From Oscillatoriales cyanobacterium CG2_30_40_61 (GTDB lineage: Bacteria > Cyanobacteriota > Cyanobacteriia > Cyanobacteriales > Microcoleaceae): DNA of 37,878 bases. The stretch is taken from NCBI GenBank assembly GCA_001873365.1, contig MNYZ01000098.1, positions 1 to 37,878 of the forward strand, in the 5' to 3' direction. The translations under genes were made by a program, and so were the position numbers. Below, one piece after another: positions 15,468 to 24,591 of the stretch. The notes under the pieces are model-generated. The model worked only from the letters and a program-made list of their open reading frames with translations. It was not told the origin of the DNA and searched no databases. Positions within the stretch are counted from its first letter, which is position 1. Every line of letters begins with the position of its first letter.

Positions 15468-15531
15468 GTTGTTGCGCTTCAGCGCATCTTATTATTACAT
15501 TTTAATCAAGATTGTGCTAAAGCACAACAAC
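15468..15531. repeat. Inverted pair of hairpins upstream of purU (REPIN-like)
   Basis: The outer arms GTTGTTGCGCTT (15468-15479) and AAGCACAACAAC (15520-15531) pair with one G-T mismatch. Each half also contains its own hairpin: GCGCTTCAGCGC on the left and TTGTGCTAAAGCACAA on the right. The left half and the reverse complement of the right half are the same sequence apart from paired substitutions. It may terminate dacB transcription. Confidence 0.85.
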
Positions 15532-15537
15532 ATTTGG

Positions 15538-15543
15538 TATAAT
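15538..15543 (+). promoter_or_regulatory. Candidate -10 box TATAAT for purU
   Basis: A perfect TATAAT lies 31 bases before ATG 15575. A TTGTGC hexamer upstream is 20 bp away, longer than the optimal spacing, so the -35 is unclear. Confidence 0.4.
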
Positions 15544-15574
15544 ATTGATGAGATTTAATCAATAAAAGTTGAGG

Positions 15575-16429
15575 ATGAATCCACCCACAGCAACATTATT
15601 AGTTTCTTGTCCCGACCAAAAAGGTTTGGTGGCTAAAATTGCTAATTTTATTTATTCTAATGGGGGAAATATTATTCATGCCGATCAACATACGGATTTT
15701 AGTGCTAATATTTTTTTAACCCGTATTGAATGGCAATTAGAAGGATTTAATTTACCGCGTGAGGTAATTTTTGCTGCGTTTAGTGCGATCGCTAAACCTT
15801 TAAATGCGAATTGGAAACTACGTTTTTCTGATACCATTCCTCGGTTATCAATTTGGGTAACAAAACAGGATCATTGCTTATTAGATTTACTCTGGCGATG
15901 GCAAGCAAAAGAAATTATTGCTGAAATTCCTTTAATGATTAGTAATCATGAGAACCTCAAACCCATTGCCGATCAATTTGGGATTAATTTTTATCATTTA
16001 CCCATGACAGCAGAGAACAAATTAGAACAAGAAAATCAACAATTAGAACTTTTAAAACAATACCAAATTGATTTAGTAGTTCTCGCTAAATATATGCAGA
16101 TTTTAACCCCTAAAATTGTCGATAATTTCTCTCAAATTATCAATATTCATCATTCCTTTCTGCCCGCTTTTGCGGGGGCAAATCCCTATCAAAGAGCCCA
16201 CGAACGGGGGGTTAAAATTATTGGCGCCACGGCCCATTATGTGACCGCAGATTTAGACGAAGGGCCGATTATTGAACAGGATGTCGTGGGGGTAAGTCAC
16301 CGGGATACCGTAGCAGATTTAATCAGAAAAGGCAAGGATTTAGAACGATTAGTTTTAGCTAGGGCGGTTCGTTTACACTTGCAAAATCGGGTGTTAGTCT
16401 ATGGCAATCGAACCGTTGTTTTTGCTTAA
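15575..16429 (+). CDS. purU: Formyltetrahydrofolate deformylase
   Basis: A 284-residue protein. An N-terminal ACT domain (ATLLVSCPDQKGLVAKIANF, through NIIHADQH) is followed by a formyltransferase-fold domain with NIHHSFLPAFAGANPY, GATAHYVTADLDEGPIIEQD and the VGVSHRD tail segment typical of PurU. It hydrolyses 10-formyl-THF to THF and formate, balancing one-carbon pools. The Asn-His-Asp catalytic set is present. The start is either ATG 15575 or TTG 15569; I took ATG, which leaves the family-typical N-terminus. It stands downstream of dacB, separated by the hairpin repeat. Confidence 0.95.
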   Translation: MNPPTATLLVSCPDQKGLVAKIANFIYSNGGNIIHADQHTDFSANIFLTRIEWQLEGFNLPREVIFAAFSAIAKPLNANWKLRFSDTIPRLSIWVTKQDHCLLDLLWRWQAKEIIAEIPLMISNHENLKPIADQFGINFYHLPMTAENKLEQENQQLELLKQYQIDLVVLAKYMQILTPKIVDNFSQIINIHHSFLPAFAGANPYQRAHERGVKIIGATAHYVTADLDEGPIIEQDVVGVSHRDTVADLIRKGKDLERLVLARAVRLHLQNRVLVYGNRTVVFA

Positions 16430-16458
16430 GTAGTCCGTCAAAAGTAAGGAATTATCAA

Positions 16459-17004
16459 ATGAGTCAAACCTTAGAAGATTTACATATAGAATGGAACGCC
16501 ATTCAAGCTGAAATTGATACAGTCAAAGCTGAATATAATAGGTTAAGAAATAAGCGTTCTAACTTTCATGTTACCGTTTTATTGTCTTCTGATTCTTCCT
16601 CAGAATCCCTAGCCACCTTAAAACAACAGGCCCAAGATGAAGCCCAGCATTGGTCATTGAATTTACAACAACTTGACCAAGAAATTCAAGCCACTCGGAT
16701 TAAATTAAGACAAGTTCGGGCTAAACTAGCAGTTAAACAGGCTCAAATTTATCGCTTTCAAGCTCAAAAAAATTGGATTGAGCTGACAAAAAATTATGAC
16801 CGCATTAATCAATTAGCTAATCATTTAGAGGAAGAAATTATTAAATTTTATGAAACCGCAGCAAATTTTGAACCTGTTTCTGAAGAATGGCTTCCCCAAC
16901 ATCCTCACTTGTTGGAATTAGAAGTTACTAGCATTCCCTATATAAAAACAGAGGAGAAAAAATTTAAGATCATCAGTAAACCGATTAATTTTAATCTGGA
17001 ATGA
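16459..17004 (+). CDS. Coiled-coil protein of unknown function
   Basis: A 181-residue protein, mostly charged helix. Residues 1-125 are heptad-like and Gln/Lys/Glu-rich (EIDTVKAEYNRLRNKRSN, then QQLDQEIQATRIKLRQVRAK), interrupted by a Ser-rich hinge (LLSSDSSSESLATL). The C-terminal 45 residues are less structured. There is no signal peptide or membrane segment. The last codons overlap the next gene (ATGA at 17001-17004), implying an operon with the M28 peptidase and probably the ABC-class ATPase after it. The function cannot be assigned from the sequence. Confidence 0.8.
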   Translation: MSQTLEDLHIEWNAIQAEIDTVKAEYNRLRNKRSNFHVTVLLSSDSSSESLATLKQQAQDEAQHWSLNLQQLDQEIQATRIKLRQVRAKLAVKQAQIYRFQAQKNWIELTKNYDRINQLANHLEEEIIKFYETAANFEPVSEEWLPQHPHLLELEVTSIPYIKTEEKKFKIISKPINFNLE

Positions 17005-18059
17005 AGCTAAAACAGGGGCTGAATATTTTTTTATGGATGGGAATTGCGATCGCAATCATGGTCGGATGTTATTCGGGATTACCCCAGGATAAAATAGAGC
17101 CGATTTCTGTTAATTCTCCAACTCAAATTACACCTTCTCCCGCCTTAATTTCTCCTCAACTCAATACAATTAATCGCCCTCAACTCTGGAGTCATATTCA
17201 AGCGTTGGTTGGAGAAAGATCCAGAGAGTCTGATCGAGAAAGGGTACGAAATTATTTAATCAAACAATTAGAATTATCTAACTTTTCTCCCAGTTTACAA
17301 TCTTTTGATCAGGGTGTTAATATTGTAGCAGAACATCCGGGGAGTAATCCCCAATCCGGAGTTATTTTATTAGCGGCTCATTATGATACAGTTGCCAATT
17401 CTCCGGGTGCGGATGATAATGCCAGTGGAGTAGCTGTAATTTTAGAAATTGCTCGTTTATTGGCTCAAAAAAACACCCCTCGCAGCTTAAAAATTGTCTT
17501 TTTTGATCAAGAAGAAGTGGGACTTTTAGGAAGTTTTGCCTTTACGGAAAAACCCAATAATTTGATCAATTTACAAGCAGCAATTATATTAGATATGGTA
17601 GGTTATGCCTGTCATCTACCCGGCTGTCAGACCTATCCCCCTGGACTGACGGTAACTCCGCTTTTAGAAGCCGCCGGAATAGAATTTGCCGACCGAGGAG
17701 AATTTTTAACCGTGGTGGGAGAAGTCCAACATTTACCCCTATTAAAAGTGTTTCAACGGGTCGATCAATCTCTGAGAAAATCTGCTAAATTTCCGCCCCT
17801 GGTTACCATCCCCATTCCCTTAAAAGGTCTAGTCACACCGGATGTTTTACGCAGTGACCATGCCCCCTTTTGGTATCAAGAAATTCCGGCGGCTTTAATT
17901 ACTGATACAGCAAATTTGCGATCGCCCCATTACCATCAACCCAGTGATACAATTTCTAATTTAGATCCTAAATTTTTTGAAGGATCAGCCGAAATCATTT
18001 ATAATGTTGTTTATGAACTTATGAATAATCAAACCTTCGAGTTAAAACCAACAAATTAA
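17001..18059 (+). CDS. M28-family zinc peptidase, probable exported lipoprotein
   Basis: A 352-residue protein. The N-terminus has a hydrophobic segment (LNIFLWMGIAIAIMVGCYSG) with a possible lipobox ending MVGC, so lipid anchoring on the outer face of the inner membrane is plausible; Met at -3 is unusual. The M28 metal ligands are visible: LLAAHYDTVANSPGADDNAS (His, Asp), FFDQEEVGLLGS (Glu-Glu), ILDMVGYA (Asp) and the final His in SPHYHQPSDT. The family comprises di-zinc aminopeptidases; plant and cyanobacterial members also include glutaminyl cyclase-like enzymes, so the substrate is open. It overlaps the coiled-coil gene by four bases. Confidence 0.9.
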   Translation: MKLKQGLNIFLWMGIAIAIMVGCYSGLPQDKIEPISVNSPTQITPSPALISPQLNTINRPQLWSHIQALVGERSRESDRERVRNYLIKQLELSNFSPSLQSFDQGVNIVAEHPGSNPQSGVILLAAHYDTVANSPGADDNASGVAVILEIARLLAQKNTPRSLKIVFFDQEEVGLLGSFAFTEKPNNLINLQAAIILDMVGYACHLPGCQTYPPGLTVTPLLEAAGIEFADRGEFLTVVGEVQHLPLLKVFQRVDQSLRKSAKFPPLVTIPIPLKGLVTPDVLRSDHAPFWYQEIPAALITDTANLRSPHYHQPSDTISNLDPKFFEGSAEIIYNVVYELMNNQTFELKPTN

Positions 18060-18069
18060 CATTTTAACG

Positions 18070-19887
18070 ATGAATACAAAAGCAAATCTACGACAACTAT
18101 TATTTGATTTAGATAATCGAAGTTATAAATCTTATAAAGATATTGTAGGGACTTATGAATTTCCCAATTTTACCCTAATTATTGATTACGTTCAAGGCGA
18201 CCCCTTTGCTGCACCCAGTAAATTCCGGGTTCAAATTCCCTTAAAAATTGCGGGATTTCCCCCAGAATTATACCGCACCCACAGCCGTGAAATTGCTCTA
18301 AGAGACTATCTAATTCGTGAATTTGATCAAAATGCCATCGAGATCAGTAGCCATCGGGGAACGGGCAAAAGTGGCAGGATTGGGGTGACAAAAATGGGTC
18401 AGGAAATATTAGAGCGCACAGCCGCTTCACTGATTAATATAACCCCCCCTTCTCCTAAACCCGTAATTAGTGGAAATCAAGTATTACAACGCGCCCATCC
18501 CACCGCTTCTACTTCAGAAAAAGGGGTAGAAATGCGTTTTTTTGTCGGACTTCCTGCCCGAGGACGGAATATTTTAGGTCGTCAAGCCGCCATGATGATT
18601 TGTGATGATATTCCCACCCTTGTAGACCGATCTTTAATCTATCAAAATTTAGATGCAGAGGCGATTAAACGTCAAGTTGAAACAGCAGAAGATGCCGATT
18701 ATTTACGGGAACAATTAACCGAAAAAACCTTAGTTGCCTTTGTCGCTAATGGTTCAATTTTACCTCGCCAAAGTGGGGTTGATAGTCGCCCATTAACCGA
18801 AAATGTGATTAGCTTTCAATCGCCAAAATCCTTAGAAGTGGAGTTTAATTGTCCCAACCAAGGATTAATAAAAGGTATGGGAATTCCTCAAGGAATCACT
18901 TTAATTGTCGGAGGCGGTTATCATGGCAAATCGACCTTATTAAAAGCGATTGAATTAGGGGTTTATAATCATATTCCTGGGGATGGTCGAGAATTTGTAA
19001 TTACTAATTCGGCGGCGGTAAAAATTAGGGCGGAGGATGGTCGCAGTGTGGCGGGAGTAGATATTTCTGCCTTTATTAATCAATTACCCCAAGGTCGTTC
19101 GACAACGGAATTTTCCACGGAAAATGCCAGTGGTAGTACCTCCCAAGCTGCTAATATTATGGAGGCATTAGAAGCATTAGTTTTAGCCGAAAATTCTCCC
19201 TCAATTCCGGCGGTGTTATTAGTAGATGAAGATACCGCCGCCACTAATTTTATGATTCGCGATCGCCGAATGCAAGCCTTAATTGCTAAAGATCAAGAAC
19301 CCATTACCCCTTTTATTGATAAAGTTCGCCAACTTTATACCGATTATTCTGTATCTACAATTTTAGTCACCGGAGGTAGTGGAGATTATTTTGATGTGGC
19401 GGATCAAGTAATTGGAATGGAGAATTTTCAAGCCTTAGAATTAACGGAAAAAGCCAAAGAAATTGCCGATCAATATAGTACGGGTCGCAGCTTAGAAGGT
19501 GGAGAAAACTTTGGTGTAATTCGTCCTCGTATTCCCCTAGCTGAAAGTTTAGATCCCAGTCGGGGACGTTGGGATGTGCGGGTAAAGGTTAGGGATGTGG
19601 ACGAGGTATTATTTGGAAGCGAAGATATTGATGTTTCTGCGGTGGAACAAATTGTTTCTCAAGATCAATTACGCGCGATCGCATCCGCCATGGTTTATGC
19701 TAAACAACAGTATATTGATGGAGAGAAAACCCTACCTCAAATTTTAGATAAAATTATGAATGATATTGCAGCCAAAGGGTTAGATATAATTGCCCCCTTT
19801 CCCCAAGGAGATTTAGCAATTTTTCGACGATTTGAATTAGCCGCGGCTATTAATAGAATTAGAACCTTAGAAGTCAAACAATCTTAA
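18070..19887 (+). CDS. ABC-class ATPase (COG3044-type predicted ATPase)
   Basis: A 605-residue soluble protein. The N-terminal region contains YRTHSREIALRDYLIREFDQ and ISSHRGTGKSGRIGV, family-typical and nucleic-acid-like in charge. The central P-loop IVGGGYHGKSTLLKAIELG lies near residues 280-298, an SGSTSQAANIMEALE segment stands in signature-motif position, and the Walker B is VLLVDEDTAATNFMIRDRRM. No transmembrane domain is fused. Members of this family are widespread, but I know of no established role. It begins 10 bp after the M28 peptidase stop and is likely in the same transcript. Confidence 0.88.
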   Translation: MNTKANLRQLLFDLDNRSYKSYKDIVGTYEFPNFTLIIDYVQGDPFAAPSKFRVQIPLKIAGFPPELYRTHSREIALRDYLIREFDQNAIEISSHRGTGKSGRIGVTKMGQEILERTAASLINITPPSPKPVISGNQVLQRAHPTASTSEKGVEMRFFVGLPARGRNILGRQAAMMICDDIPTLVDRSLIYQNLDAEAIKRQVETAEDADYLREQLTEKTLVAFVANGSILPRQSGVDSRPLTENVISFQSPKSLEVEFNCPNQGLIKGMGIPQGITLIVGGGYHGKSTLLKAIELGVYNHIPGDGREFVITNSAAVKIRAEDGRSVAGVDISAFINQLPQGRSTTEFSTENASGSTSQAANIMEALEALVLAENSPSIPAVLLVDEDTAATNFMIRDRRMQALIAKDQEPITPFIDKVRQLYTDYSVSTILVTGGSGDYFDVADQVIGMENFQALELTEKAKEIADQYSTGRSLEGGENFGVIRPRIPLAESLDPSRGRWDVRVKVRDVDEVLFGSEDIDVSAVEQIVSQDQLRAIASAMVYAKQQYIDGEKTLPQILDKIMNDIAAKGLDIIAPFPQGDLAIFRRFELAAAINRIRTLEVKQS

Positions 19888-19920
19888 ATTAATCCTCTAA
19901 CTTTTTATTGACAAATATTG

Positions 19921-21051
19921 ATGATTATGTCCCCTATTCCTCTCAGAGTTACAGTTGTTCTAGGTACTCGTCCAGAAGCGATTAAATTAGCCCCTGTCAT
20001 TCAACAGTTAAAACAAACCTCTGGGTTTAATACTCAGGTGGTTTTAACGGGTCAACATCGGGAAATGGTAACCCAGGTAATGACGTTGTTTAACTTGACC
20101 GCCGATCACGATTTAGACATCATGCAAGCGCAACAAACCTTAACGGATATTACTTGTAGAAGTTTACGCGGATTAGAAGATTTATTTCAACAATTAAATC
20201 CCCATTTAGTCTTAGTTCAAGGGGATACAACCACGGCTTTTGCTGCGAGTTTAGCCGCTTTTTATCAACAAATTCCCGTCGGTCATGTTGAAGCGGGATT
20301 ACGCACCAATGATCTGTTTAATCCCTATCCAGAAGAAGCCAATCGGCGCTTAATTTCTCAATTAACCCAACTCCATTTTGCCCCCACCCATCAAGCAGTT
20401 AAAAACCTGAAAAATTCCGGGGTTTTAGGAGAAATTCATCACACGGGAAATACAGTTATTGATGCTTTATTATCCGTTGCCAAACAACAACCTCAACTCA
20501 ATATTCCTGAATTAAAAAATAGTTCCTATCGCTTAATTTTAGCCACAGTTCATCGGCGGGAAAATTGGGGGGAACCCCTGGAGGAAATAGCAGAAGGATT
20601 CCTAAAAATTCTGAATGAATTTCCCGATACCGCCCTATTATTACCCTTACATAAAAATCCCACCGTTCGAGAACCTTTAACCGCCAGATTAGGGAATCAT
20701 CCTCGGGTGTTTTTAACTGAACCTTTGGATTATACCGAATTAGTAGCGGCAATTGATCGCTGTTATTTTGTATTAACTGATTCCGGGGGATTGCAAGAGG
20801 AAGCACCCAGTTTAGGAAAACCCGTATTAGTATTAAGAACAACCACAGAACGCCCGGAAGCAGTAGAAGCAGGAACCGCTAAATTAGTGGGAACAAAAGC
20901 ACAGGATATTTTTACAGAAGCGAGTATTTTATTAACCAATAAAATCGCCTATCAAAACATGGCAAATGCGATTAATCCCTTTGGAGATGGTCACGCTTCG
21001 GAACGGATTATTAATATTATTAAAAAATATTTTGAGCCTGTCAACCCTTAA
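19921..21051 (+). CDS. wecB: UDP-N-acetylglucosamine 2-epimerase (non-hydrolysing)
   Basis: The family motifs occur in order: VLGTRPEAIKLAPVI, VLTGQHREM, VQGDTTTAFAASLAAFYQQI, VGHVEAGLRTNDLFNPYPEE, NRRLISQL, VHRRENWG, TDSGGLQEEAPSLGKPVLVL and TERPEAVEAGTA. Length (about 376 residues) is normal. It interconverts UDP-GlcNAc and UDP-ManNAc in the cytosol for surface polysaccharide synthesis. The start is ambiguous between ATG 19921 and ATG 19927; no clear Shine-Dalgarno favours either. It follows the ATPase gene by 33 bp. Confidence 0.95.
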   Translation: MIMSPIPLRVTVVLGTRPEAIKLAPVIQQLKQTSGFNTQVVLTGQHREMVTQVMTLFNLTADHDLDIMQAQQTLTDITCRSLRGLEDLFQQLNPHLVLVQGDTTTAFAASLAAFYQQIPVGHVEAGLRTNDLFNPYPEEANRRLISQLTQLHFAPTHQAVKNLKNSGVLGEIHHTGNTVIDALLSVAKQQPQLNIPELKNSSYRLILATVHRRENWGEPLEEIAEGFLKILNEFPDTALLLPLHKNPTVREPLTARLGNHPRVFLTEPLDYTELVAAIDRCYFVLTDSGGLQEEAPSLGKPVLVLRTTTERPEAVEAGTAKLVGTKAQDIFTEASILLTNKIAYQNMANAINPFGDGHASERIINIIKKYFEPVNP

Positions 21052-21054
21052 CCA

Positions 21055-21075
21055 AATTACGAATTACGAATTACG
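21055..21075. repeat. Three AATTACG heptamers
   Basis: Three exact 7-bp copies start just after the wecB stop. They are the reverse complement of the CGTAATT units at 36425-36438, so the two arrays belong to one family. A lone CGTAATG follows at about 21141. Confidence 0.9.
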
Positions 21076-21100
21076 AAATTTAGTGGAAAACTGCTGTAAT

Positions 21101-21137
21101 AGGACTTACGCAGAAACCGGGTTTCTGCGTAAGTTCA
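21101..21137. repeat. Compact palindrome with AGGACTTACGCA end
   Basis: CTTACGCAGAAACC (21105-21118) and GGTTTCTGCGTAAG (21120-21133) are perfect 14-bp complements around one G. The left edge AGGACTTACGCA equals the terminal sequence of the element at 22728. The rest of this wecB-permease spacer (21138-21369) shows no gene; it is AT-rich and presumably carries the permease promoter. Confidence 0.9.
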
Positions 21138-21369
21138 ATTCGTAATGGTTTTGAACATGGGATTTCAACACGCTTTTAACAGTGTGTAAAGGTCATAGAA
21201 ATGGCTAGATTTTGTTGTTTGCCAATTTTGAGCAATTACAGCATTAATTCTCCATTTCAAAATTAAAAGGGTACGGGGTTTAAAGAACACTAATCCTAAT
21301 TAATTTTGGCTGTTCTTTCAATTAACTGTCCCCTGTCAGACTGTTTAAACCTCTACGGATTTTTAACCG

Positions 21370-22716
21370 ATGCTATCAATCGAAACAATAAACTCTTTGA
21401 TTGCTGGAATAACTTTTGTTGGGGTGATTATCCTGATCATGGGGGAGTGGTTACATCTGACCATTGCCGCATTTTTAGGGGCTATGATTCTGATTTTTTT
21501 CCATGTCATGACCTTAACTGAAGCTGTTAGTTATATCAGTCGAAGTTATGCAACTTTAGCCTTGTTTTTTGGAGTAATGGTTTTAGTTCGTTGCTTTGAA
21601 CCGACTAAAATCTTTGATTATTTAGCCGTTAAAATGATTTTGATGGCTAAGGGAGAAGGTAAACGATTACTATTAGGAATTGTGGCGTTAACAACTCCGA
21701 TTTGTGCCATGTTACCCAACGCTACAACGGTAATGTTATTAGCACCTTTAATTCCTCCCATTGCTCAGGATTTAGGTATTGATTTTGTTCCTTTATTAAT
21801 TTTAATGGTCTTCATTGCTAATAGTGCTGGGTTATTAACCTTAGTGGGAGATCCTGCCACCTTTATTGTCGGAGATGCGATCAATATTAGCTTTGTTGAT
21901 TACCTACAACGCTTGAGTATTGGAGGAGTATTAGCAGTCGCCAGTGTGGTGATTTTATTACCAATTTTATTCCGCAAAACCTGGAATACCAAATTTGAAC
22001 ATTTGGAAGATTTACCCCATCCTCAAATTAATCATCCCCGTATTTTAGCTATTGGGGGTTTAATTATTCTGTTTGTCTTCATCTTTTTTGTAATTGGAGA
22101 AAGCTTACCAATTCCTATTTCTCCAGCCGCGGTGGCGTTATTAGGGGCAGCTTTAGCCCTAATGTTAGCCCATCATAGTAAGATTGATACCGTTAATAAT
22201 ATTTTGCGAGATTTAGACTGGAGTACCTTAATTTTCTTCATGTCAATTTTTGTTTTAATTGGGGGATTACAAAAAACCGGAGTGATTAATAGTTTATCAG
22301 GACTCCTAGCCATTATTTTAGGAAAAAATATTGCTCTGGGTTCAATTTTACTGTTAGTAACAGTAGGGATTCTTTCTAGTGTTATACCCAATATTCCCTT
22401 AGTGGTGGCGATGGTTCCTCTGTTAAAACAATATTTAGTTAATGTAGGATTTGTCGGTACAGAAGTGCTTGACCCCGCCTTTAACGGACAATTTCCCCCA
22501 GAAGTATTACCCCTATTTTATGCTATGATGTTGGGAGCAACATTAGGCGGAAATGGCACATTAGTCGGAGCTTCTTCTAATATTGTTGCCGCCGGAATTT
22601 CCGAACAACATGGACGGACAATTTCCTTTAAAACCTTTCTTCGTTATGGGATTCCGGTGATGGCTATGCAAATATTAGTAGCGATGTTATATGTCACCTT
22701 TGCCTTCCTAATTTAA
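21370..22716 (+). CDS. ArsB/NhaD (SLC13-like) permease
   Basis: A 448-residue polytopic protein with about 11-12 hydrophobic segments. Pore-type motifs typical of the ion transporter superfamily appear: LPNATTVMLLAPLIPPI and NSAGLLTLVGDPATFIVGDA in the first half, SVIPNIPLVVAMVPLLKQYL and LGGNGTLVGASSNIVAAGIS in the second, reflecting the inverted repeat of the fold. The second-half NGTLVGASSNIVAAG and first-half VGDPATFIVG resemble ArsB/NhaD-like transporters; the substrate (arsenite, Na+/H+ or dicarboxylate) cannot be fixed. No ars genes lie nearby. The start ATG 21370 gives MLSIETINSLIAGITFVGV, just before the first membrane segment. Confidence 0.9.
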   Translation: MLSIETINSLIAGITFVGVIILIMGEWLHLTIAAFLGAMILIFFHVMTLTEAVSYISRSYATLALFFGVMVLVRCFEPTKIFDYLAVKMILMAKGEGKRLLLGIVALTTPICAMLPNATTVMLLAPLIPPIAQDLGIDFVPLLILMVFIANSAGLLTLVGDPATFIVGDAINISFVDYLQRLSIGGVLAVASVVILLPILFRKTWNTKFEHLEDLPHPQINHPRILAIGGLIILFVFIFFVIGESLPIPISPAAVALLGAALALMLAHHSKIDTVNNILRDLDWSTLIFFMSIFVLIGGLQKTGVINSLSGLLAIILGKNIALGSILLLVTVGILSSVIPNIPLVVAMVPLLKQYLVNVGFVGTEVLDPAFNGQFPPEVLPLFYAMMLGATLGGNGTLVGASSNIVAAGISEQHGRTISFKTFLRYGIPVMAMQILVAMLYVTFAFLI

Positions 22717-22727
22717 TGATCATACAG

Positions 22728-22829
22728 AGGACTTACGCACGGGAGGCCAGAAACCGGGTTGCTTCTGAGATATAAACGCTCGTAACCTTCATATTTTTTG
22801 TAGAAACCCGGTTTCTTTGCGTGAGTCCT
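22728..22829. repeat. 102-bp MITE-like element with 12-bp terminal inverted repeats
   Basis: AGGACTTACGCA (22728-22739) pairs with TGCGTGAGTCCT (22818-22829), one mismatch. Internally AGAAACCGGGTT (22749-22760) faces AGAAACCCGGTTTCT (22802-22816). No ORF is present. No clear target duplication is visible at the edges. It lies between the convergent permease and pckA genes and probably also terminates transcription. Confidence 0.82.
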
Positions 22830-22863
22830 ATGTGTAATCTTAAAGCCTTAACTACAACTTAAC

Positions 22864-24591
22864 TTAATTCAGATGGGGCTGGGCTTCGATAACATTTTCG
22901 GGAACTCCCTCAAATTTATTGAAGTTTTCCACAAATAACTGGGCTAATTGTTTAGCCTGTTTTTCATACTCTTGGGGATCTTTCCAAGTTTTGATCGGAT
23001 CTAAAATTTCATCGGGAACCCCGGGAATAGTTTCGGGTATTAAGATTTTAAAAATCGGATGGGGATTAAATTTTACCGCATCCAAATCTTCATTCACCGC
23101 CGCCGATACCATGGCGCGAGTATGGGCAATGGCGACTCGTTCACCCACGCCATAGGGGCCCCCCGACCACCCGGTATTAACTAAATAGACCTTAGTTTCT
23201 GGGTGTTCTTGCAAACGTTTCCCCAATAATTTAGCATATACCGACGCAGCTAGGGGCAGGAAACATTTACCAAACCCGGCGGAAAAAGTGGCTTCTGGGT
23301 GTTTAATTCCCCGTTCGGTTCCCGCGACCTTACTGGTATAACCGGAGATAAAATGATACATTGCCTGTAATGCAGTCAGTTTGGCGATCGGAGGTAACAC
23401 ACCAAAGGCATCTGCGGTCAGGAAAATAATAGTTTTGGGATGACGACCGACGCCCGGAATCACCGCATTTGGGATATATTCGATCGGATAGGCAACCCGG
23501 GTATTTTCCGTCAAGCTACTATCATCAAAATCAGGAACACGGGTGTTATGATCTAAAACCACATTTTCCATTAACGCCCCAAACCGAATTGCATCCCAAA
23601 TTTGGGGCTCCTGTTCCCGGCGCAGTTTAATAGTTTTGGCGTAACACCCCCCCTCAAAGTTAAACACCCCATGATCTGACCACCCATGTTCATCGTCGCC
23701 AATTAAATAGCGTTGGGGGTCAGCCGAGAGGGTAGTTTTTCCGGTTCCCGATAGACCAAAAAATAGGGCGGTGTTTCCGTCAGCATCCATATTAGCGGCA
23801 CAGTGCATTGGTAGCACATCGGCTTTAGTCATAAAATAATTCATCAGGGAAAATACGGATTTTTTGATTTCTCCGGCGTATTTAGACCCCCCAATAATTA
23901 CCATTTTTTTTGATAAATTCAGAACAATAAAAGCCTCACTATTAATTCCATCATCTTCGGGGTCGGCGTGTAACCCCGGAACCGCAATTACGGTAAAATC
24001 GGCCTGGTGGGTTTTAAGTTGTTCAGGAGTGGGGCGAATAAACAGTTGTTGAGCAAATAAACTTTGGGAGGCTCTTTCGGTAATCACTCGGACGCCATAT
24101 TGATATTTAGAATCAGCACCAACATAGCCATCAAAAATATATAAATCCCGTCCTTGAACATAAGACCGCACCCGACGACAAAGACGATCAAAATTAAATT
24201 CTGGGATCGGAACATTAGTTTTACTCCAGTGAATTTCATCCCGACTTTCGGCTTCATCCACCATATATTTATCATGGGGTGAACGTCCGGTATATTTTCC
24301 GGTTTTCACACACAGTGCCCCGTTATCACTCAAAATCGCTTCTGTACGAGCAATTGAATGTTCTACTAAAATGGGAATGGCTAAATTACGATAAACATGA
24401 CCCAGATTTCTCAGTCCTAATTCTCCTAACCCATAATCGGATAATTCTAATAAAAGCGGTTGTTCTGCATATTTTTTTGGAGTATAATTCGTGGGAAAAT
24501 CCCCTTGCTGATCGGCTAATCTACTATTAACTAATGTGGGGGAAGACACATCTTGATAGGGGTTTTGATGAAAAGATTTAGTGGTTTCCAT
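22864..24591 (-). CDS. pckA: ATP-dependent phosphoenolpyruvate carboxykinase
   Basis: A 575-residue protein, about 35 residues longer than E. coli PckA because of a polar N-terminal extension. Motifs: RSPHDKYMVDE (103-113), GGSKYAGEIKKSVFS (234-248), kinase-1a loop FFGLSGTGKTTLSAD (277-291), metal-binding IGDDEHGWSD (297-306) and ENTRVAYPIEYIPNA. It converts oxaloacetate and ATP to PEP, CO2 and ADP in the cytosol. A Shine-Dalgarno GGAG lies about 10 bases before the ATG at 24591. It is divergent from icd across 437 bp, so the two central-carbon genes may be co-regulated. Confidence 0.97.
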   Translation of the reverse strand: METTKSFHQNPYQDVSSPTLVNSRLADQQGDFPTNYTPKKYAEQPLLLELSDYGLGELGLRNLGHVYRNLAIPILVEHSIARTEAILSDNGALCVKTGKYTGRSPHDKYMVDEAESRDEIHWSKTNVPIPEFNFDRLCRRVRSYVQGRDLYIFDGYVGADSKYQYGVRVITERASQSLFAQQLFIRPTPEQLKTHQADFTVIAVPGLHADPEDDGINSEAFIVLNLSKKMVIIGGSKYAGEIKKSVFSLMNYFMTKADVLPMHCAANMDADGNTALFFGLSGTGKTTLSADPQRYLIGDDEHGWSDHGVFNFEGGCYAKTIKLRREQEPQIWDAIRFGALMENVVLDHNTRVPDFDDSSLTENTRVAYPIEYIPNAVIPGVGRHPKTIIFLTADAFGVLPPIAKLTALQAMYHFISGYTSKVAGTERGIKHPEATFSAGFGKCFLPLAASVYAKLLGKRLQEHPETKVYLVNTGWSGGPYGVGERVAIAHTRAMVSAAVNEDLDAVKFNPHPIFKILIPETIPGVPDEILDPIKTWKDPQEYEKQAKQLAQLFVENFNKFEGVPENVIEAQPHLN

